A stretch of 64,000 nt of DNA from Chloropicon primus (Eukaryota > Chlorophyta > Chloropicophyceae > Chloropicales > Chloropicaceae), in contig CP060758.1 of assembly GCA_023205875.1 (NCBI GenBank), forward strand, positions 868,001 to 932,000, in the 5' to 3' direction. Within the stretch, counting starts at the first letter, position 1. Every line of letters begins with the position of its first letter. Below are positions 18,101-26,190 of the stretch, piece by piece. The position numbers and the translations under genes were made by a program. Under the pieces are notes generated by a model. That model was not told the origin of the DNA and searched no databases. It saw only the letters and a program-made list of their open reading frames with translations.

Positions 18101-18705
18101 CTCGGGGCCTCCAGGTCTTCGCGCTCCGATTGTGGTGGGGCTGGGGAACTTTGGTGCTCCACTTTCTCAAAGCACTCGCCCTTCTCCTTCTTGACCAAGT
18201 TGGCCAGGTCTATGGAGTTCCTCAGGTCGTTGACGAGTCTCTTTGCCTTGCCGAAAGCTACCTCCAGCCGGGCATTGCTCTCAGACGCCTCCGTTATGTC
18301 ATCCTCAATCCTTCTGCTCTGCGACTCAAGCCTCTTCCTCTCCTCCTCTAAATTCCCCAATTGCTTGCCCAGCTCACTCCTCTCGTCCCGTTCCCTGTCG
18401 AGTCTCAACTTCAGAAAGTCGACCTCCACCTGCAGCACGGACACGAGCTTCTCAGTGGCCTCGATCGAATTCTGCCCCACGCGCCCACTGACGGCATCGG
18501 AGAAGTGTTTCCTTCCTTCCACGCACGTAGCCATCATCTGCTTCAACTCGGAGACCAAGGACTCCGCCCTCGCCTTCTGCTTTGGGCCCGTCTCCCCTTC
18601 TCTCTTTGATACAGTGCTGCCAAAGACGTCGTCCACCGCTCCCGCCAGCTCCCTCTTCAGGTCATCGGCAACGCGCCTGAGCGCCCTCGAGACCTCTGTG
18701 TCCAT
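15145..18705 (-). CDS. EH/UBA-domain endocytic adaptor with tandem repeats
   Basis: This 1186-residue protein resembles EPS15/Ede1-type adaptors in content, with a different order. It has an N-terminal coiled coil (about 70-200) and a Pro/Glu-rich and Lys-rich linker. Four near-identical 48-residue repeats rich in Ala follow, each with a DLFGMPSQPV motif (about 385-577). Next is a Gln/Pro-rich stretch with more DLF/DFF/NLF motifs and Trp-containing WVDF and WAQF. A single EH domain (about 850-940, with FSTIWRLTD) is followed by a UBA domain (about 975-1012, LVELGFDEAAAKSAL). The C-terminal 150 residues may be C2-like. DLF-type motifs are plausible clathrin or adaptor contacts. The ATG at 18705 is the first; upstream the frame has only TTG. 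Confidence 0.8.
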   Translation of the reverse strand: MDTEVSRALRRVADDLKRELAGAVDDVFGSTVSKREGETGPKQKARAESLVSELKQMMATCVEGRKHFSDAVSGRVGQNSIEATEKLVSVLQVEVDFLKLRLDRERDERSELGKQLGNLEEERKRLESQSRRIEDDITEASESNARLEVAFGKAKRLVNDLRNSIDLANLVKKEKGECFEKVEHQSSPAPPQSEREDLEAPRPADPTEPAAGSSGPKGKPDADSSRPPAAKPVEAPKEEAVTSGQSLTRAQKKKLKKKQKRMAAKALKAQQEDKEEVAKDDGDGKEPVGKADAQVELDPAPAPVPSVSPEISRSKSAREIPSSSEVDDITPEGDTTEKEGVEDDRDQQALSEAQETPAVDVKLDDNSGSTDSCGMPSQPVEPPQASESPVEADTSSKTTEQTEVEMPAAPAAPAAAADMKFDDNFGSTDLFGMPSQPVEADTSSKTTEQTEVEMPAAPAAPAAAADMKFDDNFGSTDLFGMPSQPVEADTSSKTTEQTEVEMPAAPAAPAAAADMKFDDNFGSTDLFGMPSQPVEADTSSKTTEQTEVEMPAAPAAPAAAADMKFDDNFGSTDLFGMASQPVEQSTALSDDLFAPAPTGQQQWQDMDLFEPLEIQPTQAAAPNTAKGAENSGSAFDSNSWVDFSSVAAPPSQPQNPEVASSALGQSSFDADLLSWGQPSATAEGSGAAPQQPAPAFVAGPPVAEPSEPSSWAQFGNSPPQFWNDLPAPVPVPSATSFDNPDVLPSTQNTASGQALESVDFFGMPSASQVTQQAGQSQAQQQPSPNLFAMADPGLQGGPSSIPSSGAEFDSNAAWGEDPFQSQQQTSEEPAVSQAPHASPQTPVSPSSMKLRSLSEIEINKCKQAFKKLAGSKESAVTKEDLHKYYTLTSLPEATFSTIWRLTDPPTNGQVSEKQFFLFMYFMTAAVKGSDLPESISKEDIAFILGKGATEILGTPPGSSPSAAQAVGGTSSASIGDPKLRQLVELGFDEAAAKSALAAAGNDVDTAANYLFGDSAGGSGPAQAPPQNVPGTSASGPVSLYLEQLSSDVSKVASRVFLQIKVLGPAGNSLEQNNMVEIGLGSSSRKEAFTRIDRALAYEHSFETLLQSDAKFSFEVKKEKKRSFVGKAWGVLDLKAMADVIASGHFAATGNILRIPLSSKPIDVANYKNKKSAVKGSSSQLHLKLTW
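16975..17550 (-). repeat. four tandem 144-bp coding repeats
   Basis: Four copies start at 16975, 17119, 17263 and 17407, each 144 bp (48 codons), inside the EH/UBA gene. Copies are almost identical. At the base after GGCAT, copies 1 and 3 read CTCG and copies 2 and 4 read TTCG, pointing to duplication of a two-unit block. Confidence 0.9.
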
Positions 18706-19251
18706 CTTTTCCAACACCACCAATCCCAAGTCAGATCTTGGTTGGCTCTAATGATGGCAAGCTGTCCCTTCCTGGTTTCTTGGGTACCTGGTTTCTCGCC
18801 GAGCTCCAGCGAGCTAAACGCAGAGTCACAAGAATCCAAGCGATGCGATGGTCGAAACCAAGGATTCCCCCGAGTATTGTCCGACTCAAACCAGCGTCCA
18901 CTATCGAGCAAGGGACAGGACCAGGACCAGGACCTCGGCTCTCTCTCAACCCTAGGAGGTGCCAAGGTCCCAAGGACAATTTTATCGATAGACGCCTCCC
19001 AACGAATCCTCCCCTCCCCCCTCCTGAGAGAGAGAGATCGCGCTGCCTAAGGCTTTGGCTTTACTCTCTTTACGACGACCGCTGCGGCCCGAGAGGCCTA
19101 GGAGGTGGGTGAGGGCGTCGTGCCTGCGTTCGTTCGTTCGTTCGTTTTCGTGTGTGTCTCGACTCTGACGTGGAGCGGTTCGACGTTTCTTTCTTTGTTC
19201 GAAAGAGGGAGGTTGGTTTTGTGATTTAGAGTTTGAAGAGAAGAGGGAAGG
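18706..19251. promoter_or_regulatory. divergent promoter region
   Basis: This 546-bp spacer lies between the divergent EH/UBA and cytochrome b5 reductase genes. It contains a TTCG simple repeat at about 19128-19148 and a GA-rich block near 19023-19040. No gene was recognised. Confidence 0.55.
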
Positions 19252-20106
19252 ATGCACGAGTGGGAGAACGTGATGGAGGTGCTGGCGGAGAACTGGCACC
19301 TCATCGGGATAACCTTAGGAATGATGGCTTTCGTGTCGTACCTCATGCAAATGTACTCCGTGGTGAGAAGTTTGCCTGCAGCGATATCGAAGGCGGAGTT
19401 CACAGCGTTTCCTTTGATCCACATGGAGGATGTAAGCCACAACACGAAGCTCTTCCGCTTCGGACTGAAGCACCCCGGGCAATCGCTTGAGCTCCCGATA
19501 GGAAAGCACATCAGCGTCATGGGCTACGACGAGAACAACGAGGAGGTGAGGAGGCCTTACACACCGACGACTCTTGCGGATACCCGGGGCCACTTCGACT
19601 TGGTGGTGAAGATCTACCCGCAGGGCAAAATGTCCCAGATCTTCAACAGGTTGACGATCGGCAAGACCCTCCTTTTCAGGGGTCCCATGGGCCGTTTCAA
19701 GTACCAGCCGAACATGAAGTCTTTCTTCGGCATGGTAGCCGGAGGGACTGGGATCACCCCCATGTTTCAAGTGATCAAGGCGATCCTGGAGAACCCCAAG
19801 GACAAGACCAAGCTCTCGCTCATTTTCGGGAACATCACCGAGGACGACATCTTGCTCAAGGAGGAGCTGGACACCTTCCAGAAGTCGCACCCGGACCGCC
19901 TGGAGATCTTCTACATCTTGGACAAGCCTCCACGAGGGTGGACAGGGGGCAAGGGATACGTCACTCCCCAGATGATCACCGAGCGCTTTGGTTCTCCAAG
20001 CGACTCTCGCATGGTCTTGAGCTGCGGTCCACCGCCGATGAAGAAGTCTGTCAAGGCCCACCTCGAGGCCCTCGGATTCAGCGACGACATGCTCTTTGAG
20101 TTTTGA
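19252..20106 (+). CDS. NADH-cytochrome b5 reductase
   Basis: This 284-residue flavoenzyme has an N-terminal membrane anchor (about 14-34). The FAD-binding domain follows with RRPYTPTT, then KMSQIFN, then FRGPMGRFKY. The NADH domain has VAGGTGITPMFQ and CGPPPM, and the protein ends in FEF as the family usually does. It passes electrons from NADH to cytochrome b5 for fatty-acid desaturation and sterol or heme reduction, normally on the outer mitochondrial membrane or ER. All FAD and NADH motifs are present. The start is the first ATG of the frame, and the anchor supports it. A GAGACA microsatellite and AATAAA (20208-20213) follow the stop. Confidence 0.95.
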   Translation: MHEWENVMEVLAENWHLIGITLGMMAFVSYLMQMYSVVRSLPAAISKAEFTAFPLIHMEDVSHNTKLFRFGLKHPGQSLELPIGKHISVMGYDENNEEVRRPYTPTTLADTRGHFDLVVKIYPQGKMSQIFNRLTIGKTLLFRGPMGRFKYQPNMKSFFGMVAGGTGITPMFQVIKAILENPKDKTKLSLIFGNITEDDILLKEELDTFQKSHPDRLEIFYILDKPPRGWTGGKGYVTPQMITERFGSPSDSRMVLSCGPPPMKKSVKAHLEALGFSDDMLFEF

Positions 20107-20359
20107 TGCGCGACAGGAACAGGCACAACAACGTCGTCTCTCTGCGGAGGTGCGAAGGGAGAGAGAGAGAGAGACAGAGAGAGACAGAGAGAGACAGAGA
20201 GACAGAGAATAAAGGGTGGAAGGTTCCGTCTAAAACGAATCCCGGGGGGAGGAATGCCAACAACTAAACAAAATATTTAAAGATCTCACTTGCCTTGTCT
20301 AAATCTCCCCCCGCCCGCGCTAATGATGCCGCCGCTTTCGGATTGAAACGTCGTCTCGC

Positions 20360-22517
20360 TCAAGGGTGCGAGCAGCACTCGGCCTGGCAGGCGTCGCCTG
20401 CGTTCTCCTCCTCGGCCCTCTCCCCCTCTTCTTGCCCCCCGCAGCAACCTTTCTGGCAGCCACCCTCGCCCTCTTCCTCCGTCTCCTTGGCAGGCTCGGC
20501 TTTGTGGTCCGAGAAAGAGATTTTGCTGAACATGTTCGCATAGAGCTTCTTGTCCTTCTTGTTCTTGTCGGCCTGGAGCTTCAGCAGCCTCTTCATCTCG
20601 AGCTTGGCTTCCCTGCACCCCGGATCGATCAGGAGGGCGTTCTTGAGATCGGTGGAAGCCTCGAGGTAATCCTTGGTCCCGATGTAGCTTTGCGCTCTCC
20701 TGTACAGGCCCTTGATGTTCTGGGAATCCACTTTGAGGACCTTGTCGCAGCGCTTTTTGGCGCCGGCGTAATCCTTTCTCTTCAGCCCACACTGAGCCTC
20801 GTTGTTCCAGCAGGCTATCTTCACCTTCTTCGCGGCGCTCTTCTCGTCCTCGGTGTACTTGCTGTCGTGCTCTAGGTATTTCACGGCCTTCTCGTACTTT
20901 TGGATCGCAACTTCGTAATCTCCCTTCTTGAAGTACGAGTTCCCCTTGTCCTTGAATTTCAGGGCAGCCTCCATCATCTCCTTGGCGTCCATCTCGAAAG
21001 ACTCCTTCGCGTTGACGAATTCCTTGAGCGTGACCTCGTAAACCAGGGTTGCGTCTGCGGGAACTTTCCCGTCCAGGCCGCCGCTGGAGCCGTAAGCATG
21101 CTCAGGTGGAATCTTGGCCAGCACCTTCTCGTCCTTCTTCATCTCCATCACGACCTTGTCCAGCCCTCGGATCACCTGCTCGTCGTCCGTCACGAACTCA
21201 AAGCCCGCCTTCTCCTCGACGACGGTGCCGTCCTCCAGCTTGCCGACGAGGTCGACCTTCACGCTCGAGCCTTCATTTGGTTTCTGGTACCCCTCCTGCT
21301 CCACCAGCAGCTTCATCTCTATCGTCTCCTCCACCATCTTGACGGACTTCCAGCTCACCAAGGTGAGCTCCGCCTTGATCTTCGCGCCCGGTGGGACCTT
21401 GCCGGCCAGGCCGGCCTCCCCAAACCCGTACTCTGGCGACTGAATCGACAGCTTGGCGACTTCCCCCTTCTTCATCGTCGTCACGCACTTGGAGAACGCT
21501 GGAATGACGCAATCCGAGTTGGCCTCGTCACCCGCCACGAATTCGATTCCGCCTTGAGGGGAGGAGGCAACCTCCTCCTTGTTGTGGAAGATCTTGTACT
21601 CGACCGTAACTTCGTCCTTGTCCTTTGGCTGCTCCCAGGATTTTCCTTCCTCGACCACGGTCTTGATGATGCCACCGTCTCCGGTGATGTCCTTGGTGCT
21701 CTCCCACGACAGGAGCTCCACCTCGAACTGCAGAGTTGCATTGGCTGGAATCGTTGGCGGAAAGCCCCTGTCTCCGTAGGCGTACTGCGGCTCGCAGGTC
21801 AAGACACAGAGCTCCCCCTTGGTCATCGTCGCCACGCCCTCGTCCCAGCCCTTGATGACTCTGCCAGCCTTAAGTTCAAAGGTGAAGGGGTCTCCCTTGT
21901 CACGACTGGAATCGAACTTGGTCCCATCAAGAAGCGTGCCAACATAGTGAACGAAGACCTTGTCCCCCTTCTCGGGCCTCTTGTACCCCTGGCCCTTCTT
22001 CAGCACCTTCTTCTTCACACCACCGTCATTGGTCACGTTCTGCGCGAAGGAAAGGCACACACACACACACAGAGACGACGACAACGACAACGACAACGAC
22101 GAAGCGAGAGAGGAATCAGTTTCAGTTTCCCGGAAAGACGATTGAAGCGACTGGGCTCACCTTCTCCTCGCCCACATTGAACTCCTCCAGGTCGGCCAGG
22201 TCCATGTCCGAGGAGTCTATCGCGCGAGCGCAAGGACAAGGCAAGGAAAGCATTCGGTCAGCATTGCGATCTCTCGAGGCGATCCCCCACCGCGTCCCCA
22301 CCCTCTCTCTCTCTCTCTCGGCGCGCGCACGCACGCACGGAGCCCATCTACCAACTCTGTGCACACAAGAAGCTCTTTGAGATCTGAGATCTGTGAGACC
22401 TTCCTGCTCCGCCGTTTCGCTTCAAGGTCGCGGGCACGTGGCCGGAGGGCCGCACCGATTCCTCAGTATCCCCTTACCTTCACCCAAGTCTTCAAAGTAC
22501 ATATTATTGTCCCCCAT
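20360..22517 (-). CDS. multi-FKBP/TPR peptidyl-prolyl isomerase
   Basis: I reconstruct three exons: 22517-22478 (40 nt), 22216-22161 (56 nt) and 22039-20360. They join in phases 1 and 0 across introns of 261 and 121 nt, giving 591 residues. The joined N-terminus reads MGDNNMYFEDLGE, then DSSDMDLADLEEF, running straight into the first FKBP domain. There are three FKBP folds (about 45-145, 165-260 and 285-375) and then a TPR region (about 395-510). The first FKBP has the usual catalytic residues (VHYVGTLLDGTKFDSS, VIKGWDEG, YAYGDRGFPP). The layout matches plant FKBP62/ROF1 and animal FKBP52, Hsp90 co-chaperones. The C-terminal tail has clustered cysteines (GGCQKGCCGG), which is unusual. Confidence 0.88.
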
Positions 22518-22789
22518 GGTTGCTTGGCTTGCTGCTGCTAGGTCTTGGGTCTGCTGCTGCTGGCTTGGTGGGGAAGATGATGGAATGGGGTGCTGAAGGA
22601 GGGAGACGAGGACGACCACGGGTGCGGGTGGGTGGGGAAGAGTGCAGACGGAAGTGGAGGGTGAGGATGACGGCCCTGTATTCCTCCTCTCCAACAGAAA
22701 ACAAGTCGACATTCTCGTCTCTCTTCTTCAGTGATACAACAAAAACATAATTTAGCAGGTGGGTGGTTCGGGTTCGACAACGACGCCTC

Positions 22790-23626
22790 TTACTTGGACT
22801 TCCTCTTCGCCTTCTTGTCTTTCGTCAACAGCGAGTAGAGCCCCCTGGCGATCTTGCTGGACCACAAGAGGTTCAAGAGGTAGCCCACGACGAGGAAGGA
22901 GGGCACCAGGTACTTGCTCAAGAGCGGCTTGTCGCTCGCGAGCAGCACGGGATACAGGGTCCACAGGTGGTACAGCCCCAGGGTGTACACAAAGACCCTG
23001 AAGAAGATAAAGGTCAGCGTCAGGAAACCGCCGTTCACCAGATACAGCTTGGAGTCTTTCAATCCCAGCGTGTGCAGGATCCACCTCACGTTCACGAAAG
23101 GGGTCGAGCACTCGCAGAGCGAGAGCCAGATGAACTGGAAGGTAAAGACCTTGTTCTTCAGGTTGTGCACGCAGCAGAACAGGAAGATGACGTGGTGGAT
23201 GATCATCCCGAACTCGTCGAAGCATCTGAAAAAGATGAGCTCCACGATCAAGTCGCTCGCAAAGTACCCTGTCATCAAGGAGCAGTAGAAGAAGGTCGGG
23301 GCATCCTCGTTGAAGAGCAGCTTCTCCGGGGTGTACGTCGCCCAGTTCCTGTGTATGTACACGAGGTGGAATGCGGCCAGCGAGCTTATTACGCTGCTGA
23401 GAAGCGACTGGATCGTCGAGTCCATGAAAACCCTCTTCTTCCTTCCCTCGAAAGTCATGGCGTACGCATACTTCCTCACTTTCTCATCCTTCGAGTTCGA
23501 AAGTATCCAAGCGTCAAACTTGGTCACGTTCACCACCGCCGTGAGCGTCAGGTAGAACGCCAACGAGTAAGCGCTCGTCCAGTACAACTGACTCACGTCA
23601 GACGGAAACTCCTCCCAAATAAACAT
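22790..23626 (-). CDS. TLC-domain membrane protein (TLCD4/TMEM56-like)
   Basis: This 278-residue protein has about six or seven membrane helices. The TLC core is seen in TGYFASDLIVELIF, the HH pair in GMIIHHVIFLFC, and LCECSTPFVNVRWIL. TLC proteins include ceramide synthases and TRAM. The TMEM56/TLCD4 branch has no settled enzyme activity and is linked to membrane lipid composition. The C-terminus is very basic (KDKKAKRKSK) and could act as an ER-retention tail. I start at the ATG at 23626; upstream codons of the open frame begin with GTG only. Confidence 0.82.
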   Translation of the reverse strand: MFIWEEFPSDVSQLYWTSAYSLAFYLTLTAVVNVTKFDAWILSNSKDEKVRKYAYAMTFEGRKKRVFMDSTIQSLLSSVISSLAAFHLVYIHRNWATYTPEKLLFNEDAPTFFYCSLMTGYFASDLIVELIFFRCFDEFGMIIHHVIFLFCCVHNLKNKVFTFQFIWLSLCECSTPFVNVRWILHTLGLKDSKLYLVNGGFLTLTFIFFRVFVYTLGLYHLWTLYPVLLASDKPLLSKYLVPSFLVVGYLLNLLWSSKIARGLYSLLTKDKKAKRKSK

Positions 23627-23736
23627 ATCCTCAAACAATAACAACTCGCCGCTACCCACACACACTCAGTTTCGCGCCTCTTTCCCTCCAGTTAGGCTGG
23701 CTGAGAGAGAGAGAGAAAGCAAAAAGCAAGAGGACT

Positions 23737-23771
<35 letters not shown>

Positions 23772-23776
23772 GTGTC

Positions 23777-24977
23777 ATGGGGGACTGGACGACGATAGAG
23801 AGCGATCCTGGAGTGTTCACCGAGCTCATCGAGAGCTTCGGGACCAAGGGGGTCCAGGTGGAGGTGAGTGGGGAAAGAGTTTTAGCGTAGTGTTCTGGAG
23901 ATCTGGGATCTGGAAAACAAAAGAAGAAGAAGAAGAAGAAGAAGAAGAGGTTCACCGAGACAAACAACAGCAACGAACGAACGAACGAAAGACGACGCCG
24001 TGCTCACGATTCAGAGTGCTGACTGGGAGCTGCCGCTTGTTCTGCTTCGTGATCTCTCTCTCTCTCTTGCGCGCGCGCGCGTGTGTGTGCGTGTGCGTGC
24101 ATTGCAGGAGATCTACTCGCTGGACAAGGAGACGTTGGAGAGCGTTGCGCCTGTGTACGGGCTGATATTCTTGTTCAAGTGGAGTCAGGACCACAAGGAT
24201 AGGAGGGAGGTGGACCACTCGAACCAGAACGTGTTCTTCGCGTCCCAGGTGGTGAACAACGCTTGCGCCACGCAAGCGCTCCTTTCGATTCTTTTGAACA
24301 GGCCAGAGGTGGAGTTGGGCGAGGAGCTCACCTCCTTCAAGCAGTTCACCAAGGAGTTCCCGCCGGACATGAAGGGCCTCGCGATAAGCAACTGCGAATC
24401 GATCAGGAACGCTCACAACTCCTTCAGCAGGCCCGAGCCCTTTGCCATGGAGGACTCCAAGTCCTCGAAAGCCAGCCAGGACGTGTATCACTTCATCTCG
24501 TACGTTCCGATAGACGGCCAACTCTGGGAGCTGGACGGGCTGAAGGCCGGCCCAATCAACTTGGGGGCCTGCACCCTGGACGACTGGATGGACAAGGTGT
24601 GCCCGGTGATCATGAAGAGGATCGAGCAGTACAGCCAGAACGAGATCAGGTTCAACCTGTTGGCCCTCATCAAGAACAAGATGGACGTGTACAAGTCCCA
24701 GATGGCGGACTTGGAGGCCCAGAAGGCGGCCCTGGCGGGAGACGGGGACGCCATGCAGGTGGACGACCCAAAGGCCGTGCAGGTCGACCAGGAGATAGAA
24801 TCCCTCAAGCAGCAGATCGCCGTGGAGGAGGAGAAGAGGGCCCGGTGGCGCGACGAGAACATCAGACGGAAGCACAACTACATTCCTTTCCTCTTCAACT
24901 TTTTGAAGATCCTCGCCGAGAAGAAGCAGCTCAAGTCCCTCATCGAGAAGGCGCAGCAGCTCCAACGCAGCTCCTGA
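23777..24977 (+). CDS. UCHL5: UCH37/UCHL5 proteasome-associated deubiquitinase
   Basis: Exons 23777-23863 and 24108-24977 (phase 0, 244-nt intron) give 318 residues. The first exon encodes the conserved WTTIESDPGVFTELI start. The catalytic residues are Gln76, Cys82 in NNACATQ, His157 in YHFISYVP and Asp172 in WELDGL, in the same spacing as human UCHL5. The C-terminal helical extension ends with RRKHNYIPF and a basic, Gln-rich tail, the ULD region through which UCH37 binds RPN13 at the proteasome. It trims ubiquitin chains on proteasome-bound substrates. RPN13 itself is encoded at 37215. The intron contains GAA and GT/GC repeats next to its splice sites. Confidence 0.95.
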
Positions 24978-25221
24978 GAGAGAGAGAGAATGGCAGCAGC
25001 AGCAGCACACACTGTATGTATCACAACCTGAGATGAGAGTCGTTGTAAAATACACAACTTACTTATATATACATATATGCGAAAGGCGAGACTCACTCGC
25101 TGTGGGAAGAGCTCCTCCTCCGATCCGACTCTTCGACTCGAGAACAACCGACCTAGTGTGTGTGTGTGTGTGTGTGTGTTCCTTACTTTGTTACATTACG
25201 GTTACAACAAATGCGCAGGCT

Positions 25222-26190
25222 TCACGGCGGAGGCACGACCAGGGAGGCGCCCACGACACAGACGACGTAGAGCGCCAACTCGTCGAGAATTTGCGTAAGC
25301 AAGGGCCACCGCACAGTGTCGGAGATTTTGCTCAGAGCCATCTGCGCCAGACCTCCCGCCTTCGTAGCGCGCTTCTCCACGCCCAGGACGGGGAGGGCGA
25401 CCACCTGGTACGTCAGAAACCAGGCCACGGCATTCTTCGATGCATCGAATTCCTGGTAGGCCCCTTGGTCCCCTCCGCGGTGGAGATGGAGGACGTGAGC
25501 ATAGTACACCACCGCCACGAGGCACGGGAGCACCCTCCTCGCCCACCGGGCGAGCGTGGAGGAACCGAGACGGCAACCGAAGGGACTCTGGGACGACGAC
25601 GACTTCGTTGCCCTGATGCCTTCACCACCACCCAGTGGCGTCGTTGCTGTTGTTCCTGTTGGTGGTGGTGATGGCGATGTTAATGATGTTGTTGTTGTTG
25701 TTGTTGTTGATGATGATGCCTCCCGACGATGATCAACAGGAGCATCGTCGTTTTCCTTTGTTGTCGTCGTCTCCTGTCTTTTCGTGCTGGTTTTTGTGAG
25801 GGTTTCCTTATCAAATTCCTTGACTTGTCCCGTGATGTAAGCCAACCTGTCCTTCCCCCTCCTCAACACACGCTCCCTCCTGCGTTGCGCCCTCTCCATC
25901 AGGATCCTTCTCCTCTCCTCGGACGCCCTCGAGGTCTGCAGACACAAACCAAATCCCACGCCGCCGGCGCGCGAGGAGAGGAAAGGAACTGAGTTTGGTT
26001 TTGGCGAGAGGAGGGGAGCACGGGAGGACGGGAGGACGGGAGGAGGGACTTTGACTTTGACTTTGACTTGTTGTATTGGGATTGATACCTCGTTTCGTTC
26101 GCTAGGGGATCGAGGGTTACCGAACGAACGCCTGGAGTGCCGGGCGAGGAAAAGAAAAGGTGGTGGTTGTTTTTGGTGTTGTGCCATCAT
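25222..26190 (-). CDS. GET2/CAML-like tail-anchored protein receptor
   Basis: The recognisable part runs from about 25935 to the stop at 25222. A basic helix, RRRERVLRRGKDRLAYITGQ, resembles the N-terminal GET3-binding motif of yeast Get2 and animal CAML. A Thr/Ser-rich linker follows, then three C-terminal transmembrane segments (RVLPCLVAVVYYAHVL, AVAWFLTYQVVALPVLGV, LALYVVCVVGASLVV). Get2/CAML is the ER membrane receptor that accepts tail-anchored proteins from GET3/TRC40. The frame is open back to an ATG pair at 26187-26190, but that overlaps the start of the divergent SAS10 gene. A likely in-frame intron, 26088-25936 (153 nt, ending CTGCAG), would bring the motif close to the N-terminus. 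The start is therefore uncertain. Confidence 0.65.
   Translation of the reverse strand: MMAQHQKQPPPFLFLARHSRRSFGNPRSPSERNEVSIPIQQVKVKVKVPPPVLPSSRAPLLSPKPNSVPFLSSRAGGVGFGLCLQTSRASEERRRILMERAQRRRERVLRRGKDRLAYITGQVKEFDKETLTKTSTKRQETTTTKENDDAPVDHRREASSSTTTTTTTSLTSPSPPPTGTTATTPLGGGEGIRATKSSSSQSPFGCRLGSSTLARWARRVLPCLVAVVYYAHVLHLHRGGDQGAYQEFDASKNAVAWFLTYQVVALPVLGVEKRATKAGGLAQMALSKISDTVRWPLLTQILDELALYVVCVVGASLVVPPP

Noticed and set aside
25222-25671. Plus-strand ORFs over the GET2-like gene
   Set aside because: They start in a TG microsatellite and lack any domain; the minus strand shows a basic motif and three membrane helices.
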